A stretch of DNA of 9,171 bases from an uncultured Caryophanales bacterium (lineage in GTDB: Bacteria; Bacillota_I; Bacilli_A; Izemoplasmatales; Hujiaoplasmataceae). The position numbers and the translations under genes are program-made. Below are positions 1 through 6,834 of this stretch, one piece after another; within the stretch, counting starts at the first letter, position 1; every line of letters begins with the position of its first letter. The stretch covers positions 1 through 9,171 of the forward strand of contig CALGNF010000056.1 of the NCBI GenBank assembly GCA_937958685.1, in the 5' to 3' direction. The notes beneath the pieces were generated by a model, which saw only the letters and a program-made list of their open reading frames with translations, was not told where the DNA came from and did no database searches.

Positions 1-1
1 T

Positions 2-75
2 GGACCCATAGCCAAGCGGTAAGGCAAGGGACTGCAACTCCCTCACCACCGGTTCAAATCCGGTTGGGTCCTCCA
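2..75 (+). tRNA. tRNA-Cys (anticodon GCA)
   Basis: A full cloverleaf can be folded. The acceptor stem is 2-8 with 65-71. The anticodon stem is 27-31 with 39-43, around a seven-base loop that places GCA at 34-36. The T stem is 48-52 with 60-64 around the loop ttcaaat. A U discriminator at 72, the typical identity base for tRNA-Cys, is followed by an encoded CCA at 73-75. The gene lies at the very edge of the window, so any upstream tRNA partners or promoter are out of view. Confidence 0.96.
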
Positions 76-122
76 AAAAAATCTTGAATTGGTTCGATAA
101 AACGAGCTGTTTACATAAGTTC

Positions 123-144
123 ATGCCTATACAGGGCATTTTTT
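123..144 (+). terminator. Rho-independent terminator after tRNA-Cys
   Basis: A six-pair stem, ATGCCT with GGGCAT including one T-G pair, closes a five-base loop and runs directly into a T tract (139-144), with more T-rich sequence beyond. It lies 48 bases past the tRNA CCA end and would end the tRNA transcript. The stem is short, so efficiency is uncertain. Confidence 0.65.
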
Positions 145-368
145 ATTATTTATATCTGAACAACAACTCAGTTCAAATTTGTTTATTGATCGGCAGAGAA
201 AAACATTAGTATACGCTACAAGCGATTGAACAGCACTCTCATCGTTTGTGTCATGCTAATAAAAAAGAGGATAAACACACATCTTACTTTAAAAGTGCAG
301 ACAGAATAGTTAACACTTAGTTCGGGGAATAGGCCAAACATGCGTTTTCAAAAAAAAATATTTTCTTA

Positions 369-398
369 TTGACAACAATGTATGCCATACAGTATAAT
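369..398 (+). promoter_or_regulatory. Sigma-A promoter of the padR operon
   Basis: A perfect -35 TTGACA (369-374) and a perfect -10 TATAAT (393-398) are separated by 18 bases. The expected start, near 405, would leave a leader of about 11 bases that is mostly the ribosome binding site GAGGTG (405-410). A strong promoter in front of a repressor gene fits negative autoregulation. Confidence 0.85.
379..391. promoter_or_regulatory. Palindrome in promoter spacer, candidate PadR operator
   Basis: TGTAT-GCC-ATACA is a perfect inverted repeat (five-base arms, three-base centre) lying wholly between the -35 and -10 boxes of the padR promoter. PadR-family proteins commonly repress their own operon through dyad sites of this kind in or near the promoter. 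A repressor bound here would block RNA polymerase. The assignment is inferred from position and symmetry, with no binding data. Confidence 0.5.
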
Positions 399-415
399 TA
401 CGTCGAGGTGGTAAA

Positions 416-763
416 ATGGAAGACATGACACTGGTGGAAAACCTGAAATCCGAACTAAGGCGGGGGACCCAGATTCTCGCTGTGCTCAATCAGCTCAAAA
501 GCGAGCAATACGGATATTCCCTATTGCAGTCGCTTGTGGATCAAGGCATCAATATCGAAGCGGGGACGCTTTATCCGCTGCTTCGGCGTCTGGAGTCGCA
601 AGGGCTCCTCAACAGCCAATGGGATACTTCGGAAACGCGTCCGCGCAAGTACTATGCCTTGAGCGAAGCCGGGGATGCGATCTACAAGCAATTGAGACGC
701 GAATGGAAAACGATTGTCAGGGAGATCTCATCCCTGCTGAAAGGAGAGGATCATGATGAATGA
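416..763 (+). CDS. PadR-family transcriptional regulator
   Basis: A 115-residue winged-helix repressor. The N-terminal helix-turn-helix region (LRRGTQILAVL... YGYSLLQ) leads to the family signature GTLYPLLRRLE starting at residue 50, and then the wing with RPRKYYALSEAG at about residues 75-86. The short C-terminal helix after it is the usual dimerisation element, giving the compact subfamily-2 size (about 105-120 residues). The ATG at 416 is preceded by GAGGTG at 405-410. The gene overlaps the downstream membrane protein by 11 bases, so the two are co-transcribed and probably coupled in translation. Known PadR proteins respond to phenolic acids, drugs or envelope stress; nothing here identifies the ligand. 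A palindrome inside its own promoter suggests autoregulation. Confidence 0.93.
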   Translation: MEDMTLVENLKSELRRGTQILAVLNQLKSEQYGYSLLQSLVDQGINIEAGTLYPLLRRLESQGLLNSQWDTSETRPRKYYALSEAGDAIYKQLRREWKTIVREISSLLKGEDHDE

Positions 764-1772
764 CATGATCGACAGGTATGTTTATGCGGTAACAAAAAGA
801 TTGCCGGAAGACCAAAGGCTGGAGGTGGCCGCCGAACTCAAGGCCAACATCGACGACATGTTGCCAACAAATCCCACGAACGACGATATCAAAGCCGTCC
901 TTGTCAATCTGGGCGAGCCTCGTAAATTGGCGGCTGAGTACCGGGGCGACAAATCGGGCCTGATCGCCGCCGGGTGGATGGGCGATTATCTGATGGTTCT
1001 CAAGATCGTGCTCGTGATCTTCGGGGTCATCAGCCTCGTGTTCGCTTTGATCGATGCGCTCGTCAATCCCGAGGCCACGATCATCATCGGCATCATTTTC
1101 GAGACTTTCGCCAAAGTGATCTCCCAAGTGGTCTCCAGTTTGCTGTCGGGTTTTGCCATCGTGACACTCATCTTTGCGCTCATCAGCCGTTATGCGGACA
1201 AGTGTACTGGTGAAACCTTTGATCCGGAAAAACTGAGCGCGATGCCCAAGCCTATCGGCAAAAAGATCTCCAGAACCGGAGCTCTGGTCGAGTTGATCGT
1301 CGAAACCGTAATGAGCGTTGTGTTGATCTATCTGCTGTGGAACAATCAGACCTATCTAGTGTGGTACGATGAAGTCAACGGGTGGAACCATTCGCTGCCG
1401 ATGTTTGCGGCCGAGGTGCTGAAAACCTATATTCCCCTGTTCATCTTTTCCCTTGCCATGGCCTTCTCTCACACCGCGATCAAACTCGCAAAAGGGCAAT
1501 GGACGGTGCCTGTTGCCGGGGTGCACACCCTCTATCAACTCGTGTCCGCCGGGATCTTCCTTGGCTTCATCAATGACACCAGACTCATCAATCAAGCTTT
1601 CATCGCCGAAGCGGCCAGTTATTTCTCAGTGGCTGCCGCCACGATCACCGACGGCATCGCCAAGGGTGTTCTCGGCTTTTCAATCTTCATCGGCATCATC
1701 ATCGCGATCGACCTGATCGACACCTGGGTCAAAACCTTGAAGTCTGCGAAGACACCCATCGCCAAGCCTTGA
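753..1772 (+). CDS. HAAS-domain polytopic membrane protein, PadR partner
   Basis: A 339-residue protein with a soluble N-terminal domain (about 5-65). It carries the HAAS (DUF1700-like) pattern: RYVYAVTKRLPEDQR, then an acidic helix, then LGEPRKLAAEYR. About six hydrophobic segments follow, near residues 79-103, 122-145, 178-197, 226-246, 252-273 and 303-325, and there is a short basic tail. HAAS domains are typically encoded just downstream of a padR gene and are thought to act in signalling or membrane sensing with it. The transmembrane part has no family I can name. The ribosome binding site AGGAGAGG (742-749) lies inside the padR end. ATG 753 and ATG 756 are both possible starts, the second giving MNDMIDRY. 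It may be the sensor or effector of the PadR switch; no transport motif or ATPase is visible nearby. Confidence 0.8.
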   Translation: MMNDMIDRYVYAVTKRLPEDQRLEVAAELKANIDDMLPTNPTNDDIKAVLVNLGEPRKLAAEYRGDKSGLIAAGWMGDYLMVLKIVLVIFGVISLVFALIDALVNPEATIIIGIIFETFAKVISQVVSSLLSGFAIVTLIFALISRYADKCTGETFDPEKLSAMPKPIGKKISRTGALVELIVETVMSVVLIYLLWNNQTYLVWYDEVNGWNHSLPMFAAEVLKTYIPLFIFSLAMAFSHTAIKLAKGQWTVPVAGVHTLYQLVSAGIFLGFINDTRLINQAFIAEAASYFSVAAATITDGIAKGVLGFSIFIGIIIAIDLIDTWVKTLKSAKTPIAKP

Positions 1773-1820
1773 CGATAAATATCGCCAACGTGCATATCTT
1801 TTGGGTATATCGCCCGGATT

Positions 1821-1829
1821 TGGTATAAT
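1821..1829 (+). promoter_or_regulatory. Extended -10 promoter of the flavodiiron gene
   Basis: TGG followed by TATAAT (1824-1829) forms an extended -10 element. The -35 is weak: TTGGGT at 1801-1806, 17 bases upstream. Transcription would start near 1836, only about 13 bases before the ATG and essentially at the ribosome binding site. This separates the gene from the padR operon, although read-through from 1772 is possible because no terminator is seen between them. Confidence 0.65.
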
Positions 1830-1848
1830 GATCATAGAGGTGAAAACA

Positions 1849-3057
1849 ATGCAACACAACACTTATGAACTCGTCAAAGACGTCTTTTGGGTTGGCGTCA
1901 ACGATTACGACTTGCGCGTATTCGACATCACGATGGCCACCAAATTCGGAACGACATACAACGCTTATCTCATCAAGGGCAGTGAGAAAACCGCCCTCAT
2001 CGACACGACCAAAGCCAATTTCGGCGATGACTTTCTGGCAAAAGTCGGCTCATTGACCGATTATGCCAAAATCGACTACCTGATCTTGAACCACACGGAA
2101 CCAGACCATTCCGGTTCCGTGATCAGGATCCTCGAGCAGAATCCGGACGTGACGATCATCGCCTCCGCGCCTGGGCTTGCCAATCTCAAGGAGATCCTCA
2201 ACCGCCCCTTCAAGAGCATCCGGGCCAAGGACGACCTTGTCATTTCCCTGGGAAACAAGACGCTGCAATTCATGATCCAGCCGCTTTTGCACTGGCCGGA
2301 CACGATGTTCACGTATTTACCCGAGGACAACATCCTGTTTACCTGCGACTTCTTTGGCGCCCATTATGCCTTCGAAGGTGTGCTGGCGAAGAATGTCCGC
2401 AACCGCGAGGACTTTCTCGAAGCCCTCAAGCATTACTTTGATTCGATCATGTCCCCGTTCAAGCCGAACGTGCTCATGGCGCTTGCCGCGATCCGGGGGA
2501 TGAACTTCCGCTACATCGCCACCAGCCACGGCCCGGTTCTCGACGAGACGGCGATCGAAGAGGCGAAAACCCTCTATTGCGGCTGGGCGGCCAAGCCGGA
2601 CAGATCCGGGCCAAAAAGCGTGGTCATCCCCTATGCGAGCGCCTATGGCTACACGAAGATCATGGCGGAGGCGATTGCGCTTGGAATCAGAGCCGAACTA
2701 GCCGACAAGGTTGATATCCTGATGTATGATGTCGTCACCACGCCGCTTGCGACGATCGTTGAGGCCATCGAAGCGGCAGATGCGTTCCTGATCGGCACGA
2801 CGACGATCCTCAGGGACGCGCCGAAACCGATCTGGGACATCCTATCCTCCATGAATCCCGAGATTCACGGCGGAAAGACGGCCGCCGCCTTTGGCTCCTA
2901 CGGCTGGAGCGGCGAAGCTGTCGGCAATATCTCCGACCGGCTGCGGCAACTGAAAATGCGCGTTGTCGATGGCTTGCGGATCAAGTTCAATCCTTCGGAA
3001 GCCCAACAAACCGAAGCGGAGGCCTTTGGCCGGATCTTTGCCAGCAAAATCCAGTGA
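1849..3057 (+). CDS. fprA: Flavodiiron protein (A-type flavoprotein, O2/NO reductase)
   Basis: A 402-residue cytoplasmic enzyme with the two-domain core of class A flavodiiron proteins. The first is a metallo-beta-lactamase-like diiron domain (about 1-250), the second a flavodoxin-like FMN domain (about 255-400, starting SVVIPYASAYGYT). The diiron ligand set is complete: HTEPDH at residues 82-87, His148 in LHWPD, Asp167 in CDFFGAH and His227 in TSHGP. These enzymes reduce O2 to water and/or NO to N2O, usually with electrons from rubredoxin or F420H2, and protect anaerobes. No rubredoxin domain or gene is present here, so the donor is unknown. The start at 1849 follows AGAGGTG (1836-1842); an earlier in-frame TTG at 1801 would run through the promoter and is rejected. 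O2 versus NO preference cannot be read from the sequence. Confidence 0.95.
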   Translation: MQHNTYELVKDVFWVGVNDYDLRVFDITMATKFGTTYNAYLIKGSEKTALIDTTKANFGDDFLAKVGSLTDYAKIDYLILNHTEPDHSGSVIRILEQNPDVTIIASAPGLANLKEILNRPFKSIRAKDDLVISLGNKTLQFMIQPLLHWPDTMFTYLPEDNILFTCDFFGAHYAFEGVLAKNVRNREDFLEALKHYFDSIMSPFKPNVLMALAAIRGMNFRYIATSHGPVLDETAIEEAKTLYCGWAAKPDRSGPKSVVIPYASAYGYTKIMAEAIALGIRAELADKVDILMYDVVTTPLATIVEAIEAADAFLIGTTTILRDAPKPIWDILSSMNPEIHGGKTAAAFGSYGWSGEAVGNISDRLRQLKMRVVDGLRIKFNPSEAQQTEAEAFGRIFASKIQ

Positions 3058-3060
3058 CAT

Positions 3061-3099
3061 AATCAAAGAGCGAACCCTCAAGCGGTTCGCTCTTTGATT
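3061..3099. terminator. Bidirectional hairpin terminator shared by fprA and def
   Basis: A 16-pair perfect stem (3061-3076 with 3084-3099) encloses a seven-base loop at 3077-3083, between the 3' ends of two convergent genes. Neither side has a long uninterrupted T tract, so it is a weaker canonical terminator than the stem suggests. Its length and placement still fit a two-way terminator. The right arm is also the last coding part of def. Confidence 0.75.
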
Positions 3100-3662
3100 T
3101 CATCTTGGAAAACGATCGGTTTCAGATTCGGGAGGCTCGGTTTCACCTTGTCGATGAAGAGTGTTCCCAGCAGATGGTCATACTCATGCTGGACGACGAT
3201 CCCGACATAACCGGAGAACTTGAGAAACGCCGGGCTGGCGTTGCCGCTGTCCAAATCGACGACATGCGCCTTGACTTTGATCCGGCTGGCACGGGGCACG
3301 AGACCGAGCGTATCCTGATCGACGGAAAGACAACCCTCGCCACCGGGAAGATAGGTCTGTTCTTCCGAAAAAGCGACGATCCGTGGATTGACGAGCGCAA
3401 ATGAGTGCAAGGTCGCTCCCGACTCGTCCCAGGTATGGACGCAGAACATCTTTTTGGCGATCGCAATCTGCGGCGCCGCCAAACCGACGGAAGGTCGCAA
3501 GCCGTACTTTTCGATCAATTCGGGATCCTGGCTGTTCTTGACGAAGGCCATCATGTCCCTCAAGGTTGCCAGGTCGTCGTTGCCAAGTGGCAGTTTGACC
3601 TCGGTGGCGCGTTTGCGAAGCAACGGATGGCCATCCTGGATTATATCTTTCATCAGCAGCAT
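3078..3662 (-). CDS. def: Peptide deformylase (type 2, DefB-like)
   Basis: A 194-residue metalloenzyme that removes the N-formyl group from nascent proteins at the ribosome. All three family motifs are intact: VGLAAPQ (about 59-65), EGCLS with metal ligand Cys111, and QHEYDH with His159, Glu160 and His163. The insertion between the first helix and motif 1 (NSQDPELIEKYGLRPS) is typical of the longer Gram-positive type 2 enzymes. I place the start at ATG 3662 (MLLMKDIIQDGHPLL), which resembles DefB N-termini and has GGGTGA eight bases upstream. A longer reading from TTG 3683 would start inside the -10 box. ATG 3653 lacks a well-placed ribosome binding site. The gene is monocistronic, convergent with fprA and divergent from the debranching enzyme. 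Its final codons and stop fold into the shared terminator. Confidence 0.95.
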   Translation of the reverse strand: MLLMKDIIQDGHPLLRKRATEVKLPLGNDDLATLRDMMAFVKNSQDPELIEKYGLRPSVGLAAPQIAIAKKMFCVHTWDESGATLHSFALVNPRIVAFSEEQTYLPGGEGCLSVDQDTLGLVPRASRIKVKAHVVDLDSGNASPAFLKFSGYVGIVVQHEYDHLLGTLFIDKVKPSLPNLKPIVFQDEIKERTA

Positions 3663-3682
3663 TTTGTGCATCACCCGCTTCA

Positions 3683-3711
3683 ATTATAGCAAAAAACGCG
3701 AAGATAGCCAA
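3683..3711 (-). promoter_or_regulatory. Extended -10 promoter of def
   Basis: Read on the minus strand, TTGGCT (3711-3706) is followed after 17 bases by TATAAT (3688-3683), preceded by TGC (3691-3689), an extended -10. The predicted start near 3676 gives a leader of about 14 bases to ATG 3662. This placement rules out the upstream TTG as the def start. On the other strand the same 90-base gap must also hold the promoter of the debranching enzyme. Confidence 0.75.
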
Positions 3712-3755
3712 GTCACATAACTTTCGTTGTGATAGAATTAGAGGGGAAGGAAGGG

Positions 3756-5705
3756 ATGAAGATGGACTATCAGCTTGACAAGGACGCGCTCGCAGCCGCT
3801 CTGCCCGGCGACAACCGGGAATGGTTCATGCCCACCGGCACCGGGGGGTATGTTTCCGGGAGCTTGCTCCAGCCCTCATTCCGCAAGCAGCACGGGTTAT
3901 TGATCGCCTCGCGGAACCATCCGACGGACAGGGTGCTCTTGCTTGCGGGAATCGGGGTGGAAATCGTCGTCGGCGAGGCGCGCACGGATCTCGCAAGCAT
4001 CAGACCCGCCAAGTTTAGTTACCATTTTTACCCAACGTATGAATACGAGGTCGAAGGCATCCGGATCGTGATGCGGATCGCGCCTTACCATGGCCACGAT
4101 GTCGTCGCGATCGAATATGCGGTGACCACTTCCGGGATGCCGATCGAAATCAGGTTCCGCCCCCACTTCAACTTTCGTGACCACTGCCAGACGAACCAGG
4201 ACGACGGCAGCGGTTTTTCCACCGCCATCGAGGAGAAGGTCATCATCGTCCGACATCACGAATATCCCGAGAACAAACTCTATTTGCGCTATCCCGAAAG
4301 CATGATCGAGGATGCCGACCACACGCTGACGGATGTCTTCGACTACCGTCTCGACCAGGAATACGGAAACGATCATGAGGAACGTCATTACGCCCCTTAT
4401 GTCGCCTCAATCAAGATCGCGGCCAACGAAAGCAAGACTTTCGGTTTCGTCGCTTCCCTTGACGAACCCGTAAACACACCGGCAGCCGTCATCATCGAGA
4501 ATTACCGCGCCCACTGCGCTGATGTCATCAATCAGGCCGACTATCACGACCCCTTGGCGCAAACGCTTGTATTGGCCGCTGATAGTTTCATCGCCCACCG
4601 GGCAAGCGTCAATTCCACCACCGTCCTGGCAGGCTTGCCGTGGTTCACCGATTGGGGCCGCGATACAATGATCGCCTTCGAGGGTTTGTTTCTTGCGACC
4701 AGGCGGTATCCGGAAGGCAAGGCCGTTCTCGACACTTTCGCCAAATACGAGAAAAACGGCCTGATTCCGAACATGTTTCCCGAAACCGGCGGCGAACCGC
4801 TCTACAATACCGTCGACGCCTCCCTGTGGTTCATCCATGCGGCTACCAGATATTACCAGGCGACAGACGATCAGCTCTTCATGGAACGAACCCTCTTTCC
4901 CGTCATGCAACGGATCATCGCCAGTTATGCCGAGGGTACCGATCACGACATCAGAATGGCAACCGATAAATTGATCATGGCGGGATCGGGAACAGACCAA
5001 CTGACATGGATGGACGTCCGCATCGACGGTGTCCCAGTCACGCCAAGACACGGAAAACCGGTGGAAATCCAAGCGTTGTGGTATAACGCCCTCTCGTTGA
5101 TGGCCGTGCTTGCCAAGCGCTTCGCGCCGGATAACAACCTGTATCATCGATTGGCAAAACAGGTCAAAAAGAGTTTCCTGAGACGATTTTGGAACCGTAA
5201 GAAAAGTTGTTTGTATGACACGGTGGATCCCATGGATCCCTCGATCAGACCCAATCAGCTCTATGCCGTGGCGCTGCCATTTCCCCTACTTTCGGGCAAA
5301 CGGGCAAAAGCTGTCATGATGGTCGCCGCATTCGAACTTGAAGATGTCTATGGCATCAGGAGCCTCGCCTTGTCAGATAAGCGCTTCATCAAGGAATACG
5401 CGGGCAACCTGAAGAGCCGGGATGCTGCCTACCACATGGGCACGGCCTGGGGCTATCTCTTTGGCTGCTATCTCGAAGGCATGCTCAAAAACGGCGGCAA
5501 GCAGGCGCACCGCCTAGCAGGCGAAATCCTCAAGCGCATGGCGACGACCCTTGATGAAGGCTGTCTGGGAGGCTATGCGGAAATTTTCGACGGACTTCAA
5601 GGAACCGTCTCGAAAGGCTGTGCGACGCAGGCTTGGAGCATCGCCGAATTCTTGCGGATCTATACAACCTACGGGTATGACAAGGAGGTTTCGCATGCGT
5701 CTTGA
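3756..5705 (+). CDS. Amylo-alpha-1,6-glucosidase (glycogen debranching-type enzyme)
   Basis: A 649-residue two-domain protein. The N-terminal bacterial/archaeal GDE_N domain (about 15-230) includes GGYVSGS at 30-36 and an RKQHGLL motif. The C-terminal GDE_C (alpha/alpha)6 glucosidase domain (about 275-640) has FTDWGRD at 297-303, GLIPNMF at 335, YNTVDASLWF at 350, EIQALWYNAL at 437 and the near-terminal GCATQAWSIAEFLR. Family members cleave alpha-1,6 branches of glycogen or related glucans in the cytoplasm. No signal peptide is seen. No glycogen synthase, phosphorylase or branching enzyme lies in the window, so the physiological substrate is open. ATG 3756 follows GAGGGGAAGG (3741-3750); ATG 3762, with AAGGAAGGG in front, is nearly as good. 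The possible -10 (TAGAAT, 3733-3738) is weak. The 3' end overlaps rsuA by 11 bases. Confidence 0.92.
   Translation: MKMDYQLDKDALAAALPGDNREWFMPTGTGGYVSGSLLQPSFRKQHGLLIASRNHPTDRVLLLAGIGVEIVVGEARTDLASIRPAKFSYHFYPTYEYEVEGIRIVMRIAPYHGHDVVAIEYAVTTSGMPIEIRFRPHFNFRDHCQTNQDDGSGFSTAIEEKVIIVRHHEYPENKLYLRYPESMIEDADHTLTDVFDYRLDQEYGNDHEERHYAPYVASIKIAANESKTFGFVASLDEPVNTPAAVIIENYRAHCADVINQADYHDPLAQTLVLAADSFIAHRASVNSTTVLAGLPWFTDWGRDTMIAFEGLFLATRRYPEGKAVLDTFAKYEKNGLIPNMFPETGGEPLYNTVDASLWFIHAATRYYQATDDQLFMERTLFPVMQRIIASYAEGTDHDIRMATDKLIMAGSGTDQLTWMDVRIDGVPVTPRHGKPVEIQALWYNALSLMAVLAKRFAPDNNLYHRLAKQVKKSFLRRFWNRKKSCLYDTVDPMDPSIRPNQLYAVALPFPLLSGKRAKAVMMVAAFELEDVYGIRSLALSDKRFIKEYAGNLKSRDAAYHMGTAWGYLFGCYLEGMLKNGGKQAHRLAGEILKRMATTLDEGCLGGYAEIFDGLQGTVSKGCATQAWSIAEFLRIYTTYGYDKEVSHAS
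5682..5690 (+). promoter_or_regulatory. Ribosome binding site fixing the rsuA start
   Basis: AAGGAGGTT, close to a perfect anti-16S match, lies inside the end of the debranching enzyme gene and ends four bases before ATG 5695. It decides the start: the open frame extends upstream to 5551, but that extension is only the debranching enzyme read in another frame. Confidence 0.88.
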
Positions 5706-6411
5706 CAAACTGCTTGCCAATCTGCAATACGGAAGCCGCAAGGAAGTCGGTTGCCTGATCGCCAAGGGGCGGGTGGCTGTCAACGCCAAGACAGTGATCG
5801 ACCCCGCTGTCCATATCGATCCGCAAAGCGACGTGGTCACCGTCGACGGAGAGCTTGTCTATTACGAGGAAAGCATCGTGCTGATGCTCAACAAACCCGC
5901 AGGTGTCATCTCGTCGACCGACGAACCGGGCGACATCACCGCCATCGAACTTCTCAAACCCCCCTTCAACCGCTTCCGTTTCCAGATTGCCGGCCGGCTT
6001 GACCGGGACGCCACCGGTCTCTTGCTGTTGTCGACAAACGGCGAGCTGACACACCGGATCATCACGCCCAAGAAAGAGATCCGGAAGCAGTACCTCGTCT
6101 ACTTGGAGACGCCCTTGGACGATCATGCGAAACGTGAGCTGGAAGCGGGCGTCTCGATTCCCACCGCCGACGGCAAGGAATACCGCACCCGGCCCGCAGA
6201 AGTCGCGATTCTCGCGCCGGGAGTCTGCCAAGTGACGATCTGCGAGGGCAAATACCACCAGGTCAAACTGATGCTTAGGGCTGTAGGCAACCGCGTCACG
6301 GTCTTGAAACGAACGGCGATCGGCGGACTAGAACTAGACCCGGCGCTTGCCCCCGGCGAGTATCGGAAACTGTCAGAAGCGGAGATCGCGCGGATATTTG
6401 GCAAAGACTGA
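5695..6411 (+). CDS. rsuA: 16S rRNA pseudouridine synthase, RsuA/RluB family
   Basis: A 238-residue enzyme, close to the usual RsuA length. An N-terminal S4 RNA-binding domain (about 1-60, MRLDKLLANLQYGSRKEV) is followed by the pseudouridine synthase fold. The catalytic motif GRLDRDATGLLLL places the nucleophilic Asp at residue 103, matching Asp102 of E. coli RsuA. The RsuA/RluB/RluF-type C-terminal motif EGKYHQVKLMLRAVGN is present. Expected role: isomerising U516 (E. coli numbering) of 16S rRNA during 30S assembly. Choosing RsuA over the 23S enzymes RluB/RluF rests on overall length and pattern and is not certain. It overlaps the upstream glucosidase gene by 11 bases and is probably translated by coupling, though the two have no obvious metabolic link. 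Confidence 0.9.
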   Translation: MRLDKLLANLQYGSRKEVGCLIAKGRVAVNAKTVIDPAVHIDPQSDVVTVDGELVYYEESIVLMLNKPAGVISSTDEPGDITAIELLKPPFNRFRFQIAGRLDRDATGLLLLSTNGELTHRIITPKKEIRKQYLVYLETPLDDHAKRELEAGVSIPTADGKEYRTRPAEVAILAPGVCQVTICEGKYHQVKLMLRAVGNRVTVLKRTAIGGLELDPALAPGEYRKLSEAEIARIFGKD

Positions 6412-6430
6412 CGCATTTTGCCGCATGTTG

Positions 6431-6439
6431 TGCTATAAT
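6431..6439 (+). promoter_or_regulatory. Extended -10 promoter of ylbF
   Basis: TGC followed by TATAAT (6434-6439) lies between rsuA and ylbF. No good -35 is visible at the right distance, as is normal for extended -10 promoters. The predicted start near 6446 would put the transcript 5' end at the ribosome binding site AAGGTGA (6445-6451), giving a leader of about 10 bases. Confidence 0.6.
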
Positions 6440-6455
6440 CAAGCAAGGTGAGTTC

Positions 6456-6830
6456 ATGGATTGGGATCTATATGCCAAGGCCGAGGCAATCGTCGCCGAG
6501 ATCAAGGCTTCTGATGAATACCAGAAAGCCCTCGCGCTTTTGGAAAGCATGAAGACAAAAGCGCATCTTTCGGCGAAGGTGCAAGCCTTCACCAAAGCCA
6601 AGACCGCCTATGAAGAGACCGCCAGGTTCGGCAAACATCATCCGGATTTGCCGCAACGGGCGGAAGACCTTATCCGAGCGAAGACTGTTCTCCACAACGA
6701 AGCGACATATCAGGAATATCTCCAGGCGATCGCCGCCATCAACGGACGGCTGGCCGATTTTTCCGAGAGAATCACGGCGGTTCTGGCTGACTGCACGATC
6801 GCCGATAAAAAAACCTGTCACAAAGGGTGA
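6456..6830 (+). CDS. ylbF: YlbF/YmcA family protein (RicF-like)
   Basis: A 124-residue, largely helical protein of the Com_YlbF (DUF964) family, with the pattern SDEYQKALALLESMK... VQAFTKAKTAYEE... YQEYLQAIAAINGRLADFSERI. In Bacillus subtilis YlbF (RicF) joins YmcA and YaaT in a complex that supports RNase Y-dependent mRNA maturation, competence and biofilm formation. Two cysteines sit in the C-terminal tail (Cys113 and Cys121). B. subtilis RicA/RicF carry C-terminal cysteines that bind an iron-sulfur cluster, so these could be equivalents; that is inference. The start at 6456 follows AAGGTGA. The stop lies four bases before ylbG, and the ylbG ribosome binding site overlaps it. The same ylbF-ylbG order occurs in Bacillus, which supports the call. 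It could instead be the paralogue YmcA, but the ylbG neighbour favours YlbF. Confidence 0.85.
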   Translation: MDWDLYAKAEAIVAEIKASDEYQKALALLESMKTKAHLSAKVQAFTKAKTAYEETARFGKHHPDLPQRAEDLIRAKTVLHNEATYQEYLQAIAAINGRLADFSERITAVLADCTIADKKTCHKG

Positions 6831-6834
6831 GAAT

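Larger units (their letters stand above)
76..415. other. AT-rich intergenic region, no gene seen
   Basis: About 340 bases between the tRNA and the PadR gene, distinctly more AT-rich than the flanking genes. Apart from the tRNA terminator on the left and the PadR promoter on the right, I see no coding sequence with a ribosome binding site. There is a weak inverted repeat, TGAAC at 157-161 with GTTCA at 171-175. No convincing RNA gene or riboswitch is recognisable by eye. Confidence 0.6.

Noticed and set aside
157..175. TGAAC/GTTCA inverted repeat downstream of the tRNA terminator
   Set aside because: Five-base arms with a nine-base loop in AT-rich DNA are expected by chance.
253..309. Short frame in the AT-rich gap (18 residues, MLIKKRINTHLTLKVQTE)
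   Set aside because: It has no ribosome binding site and no promoter at proper spacing, and its composition fits chance in AT-rich DNA.
1773..1784. Small palindrome CGATA-AA-TATCG just after the HAAS gene
   Set aside because: Five-base arms with a two-base centre cannot form a useful RNA hairpin and no T tract follows; chance is likely.
3713..3732. Inverted repeat TCACA...TGTGA between def and the debranching enzyme gene
   Set aside because: The half-sites are in the opposite order to a CRP-type site and the arms are only five bases; not enough to call an operator.
4407..5147. Long minus-strand open frame inside the debranching enzyme gene
   Set aside because: It is fully antisense to strongly conserved GDE_C motifs, with no ribosome binding site or domain signature.
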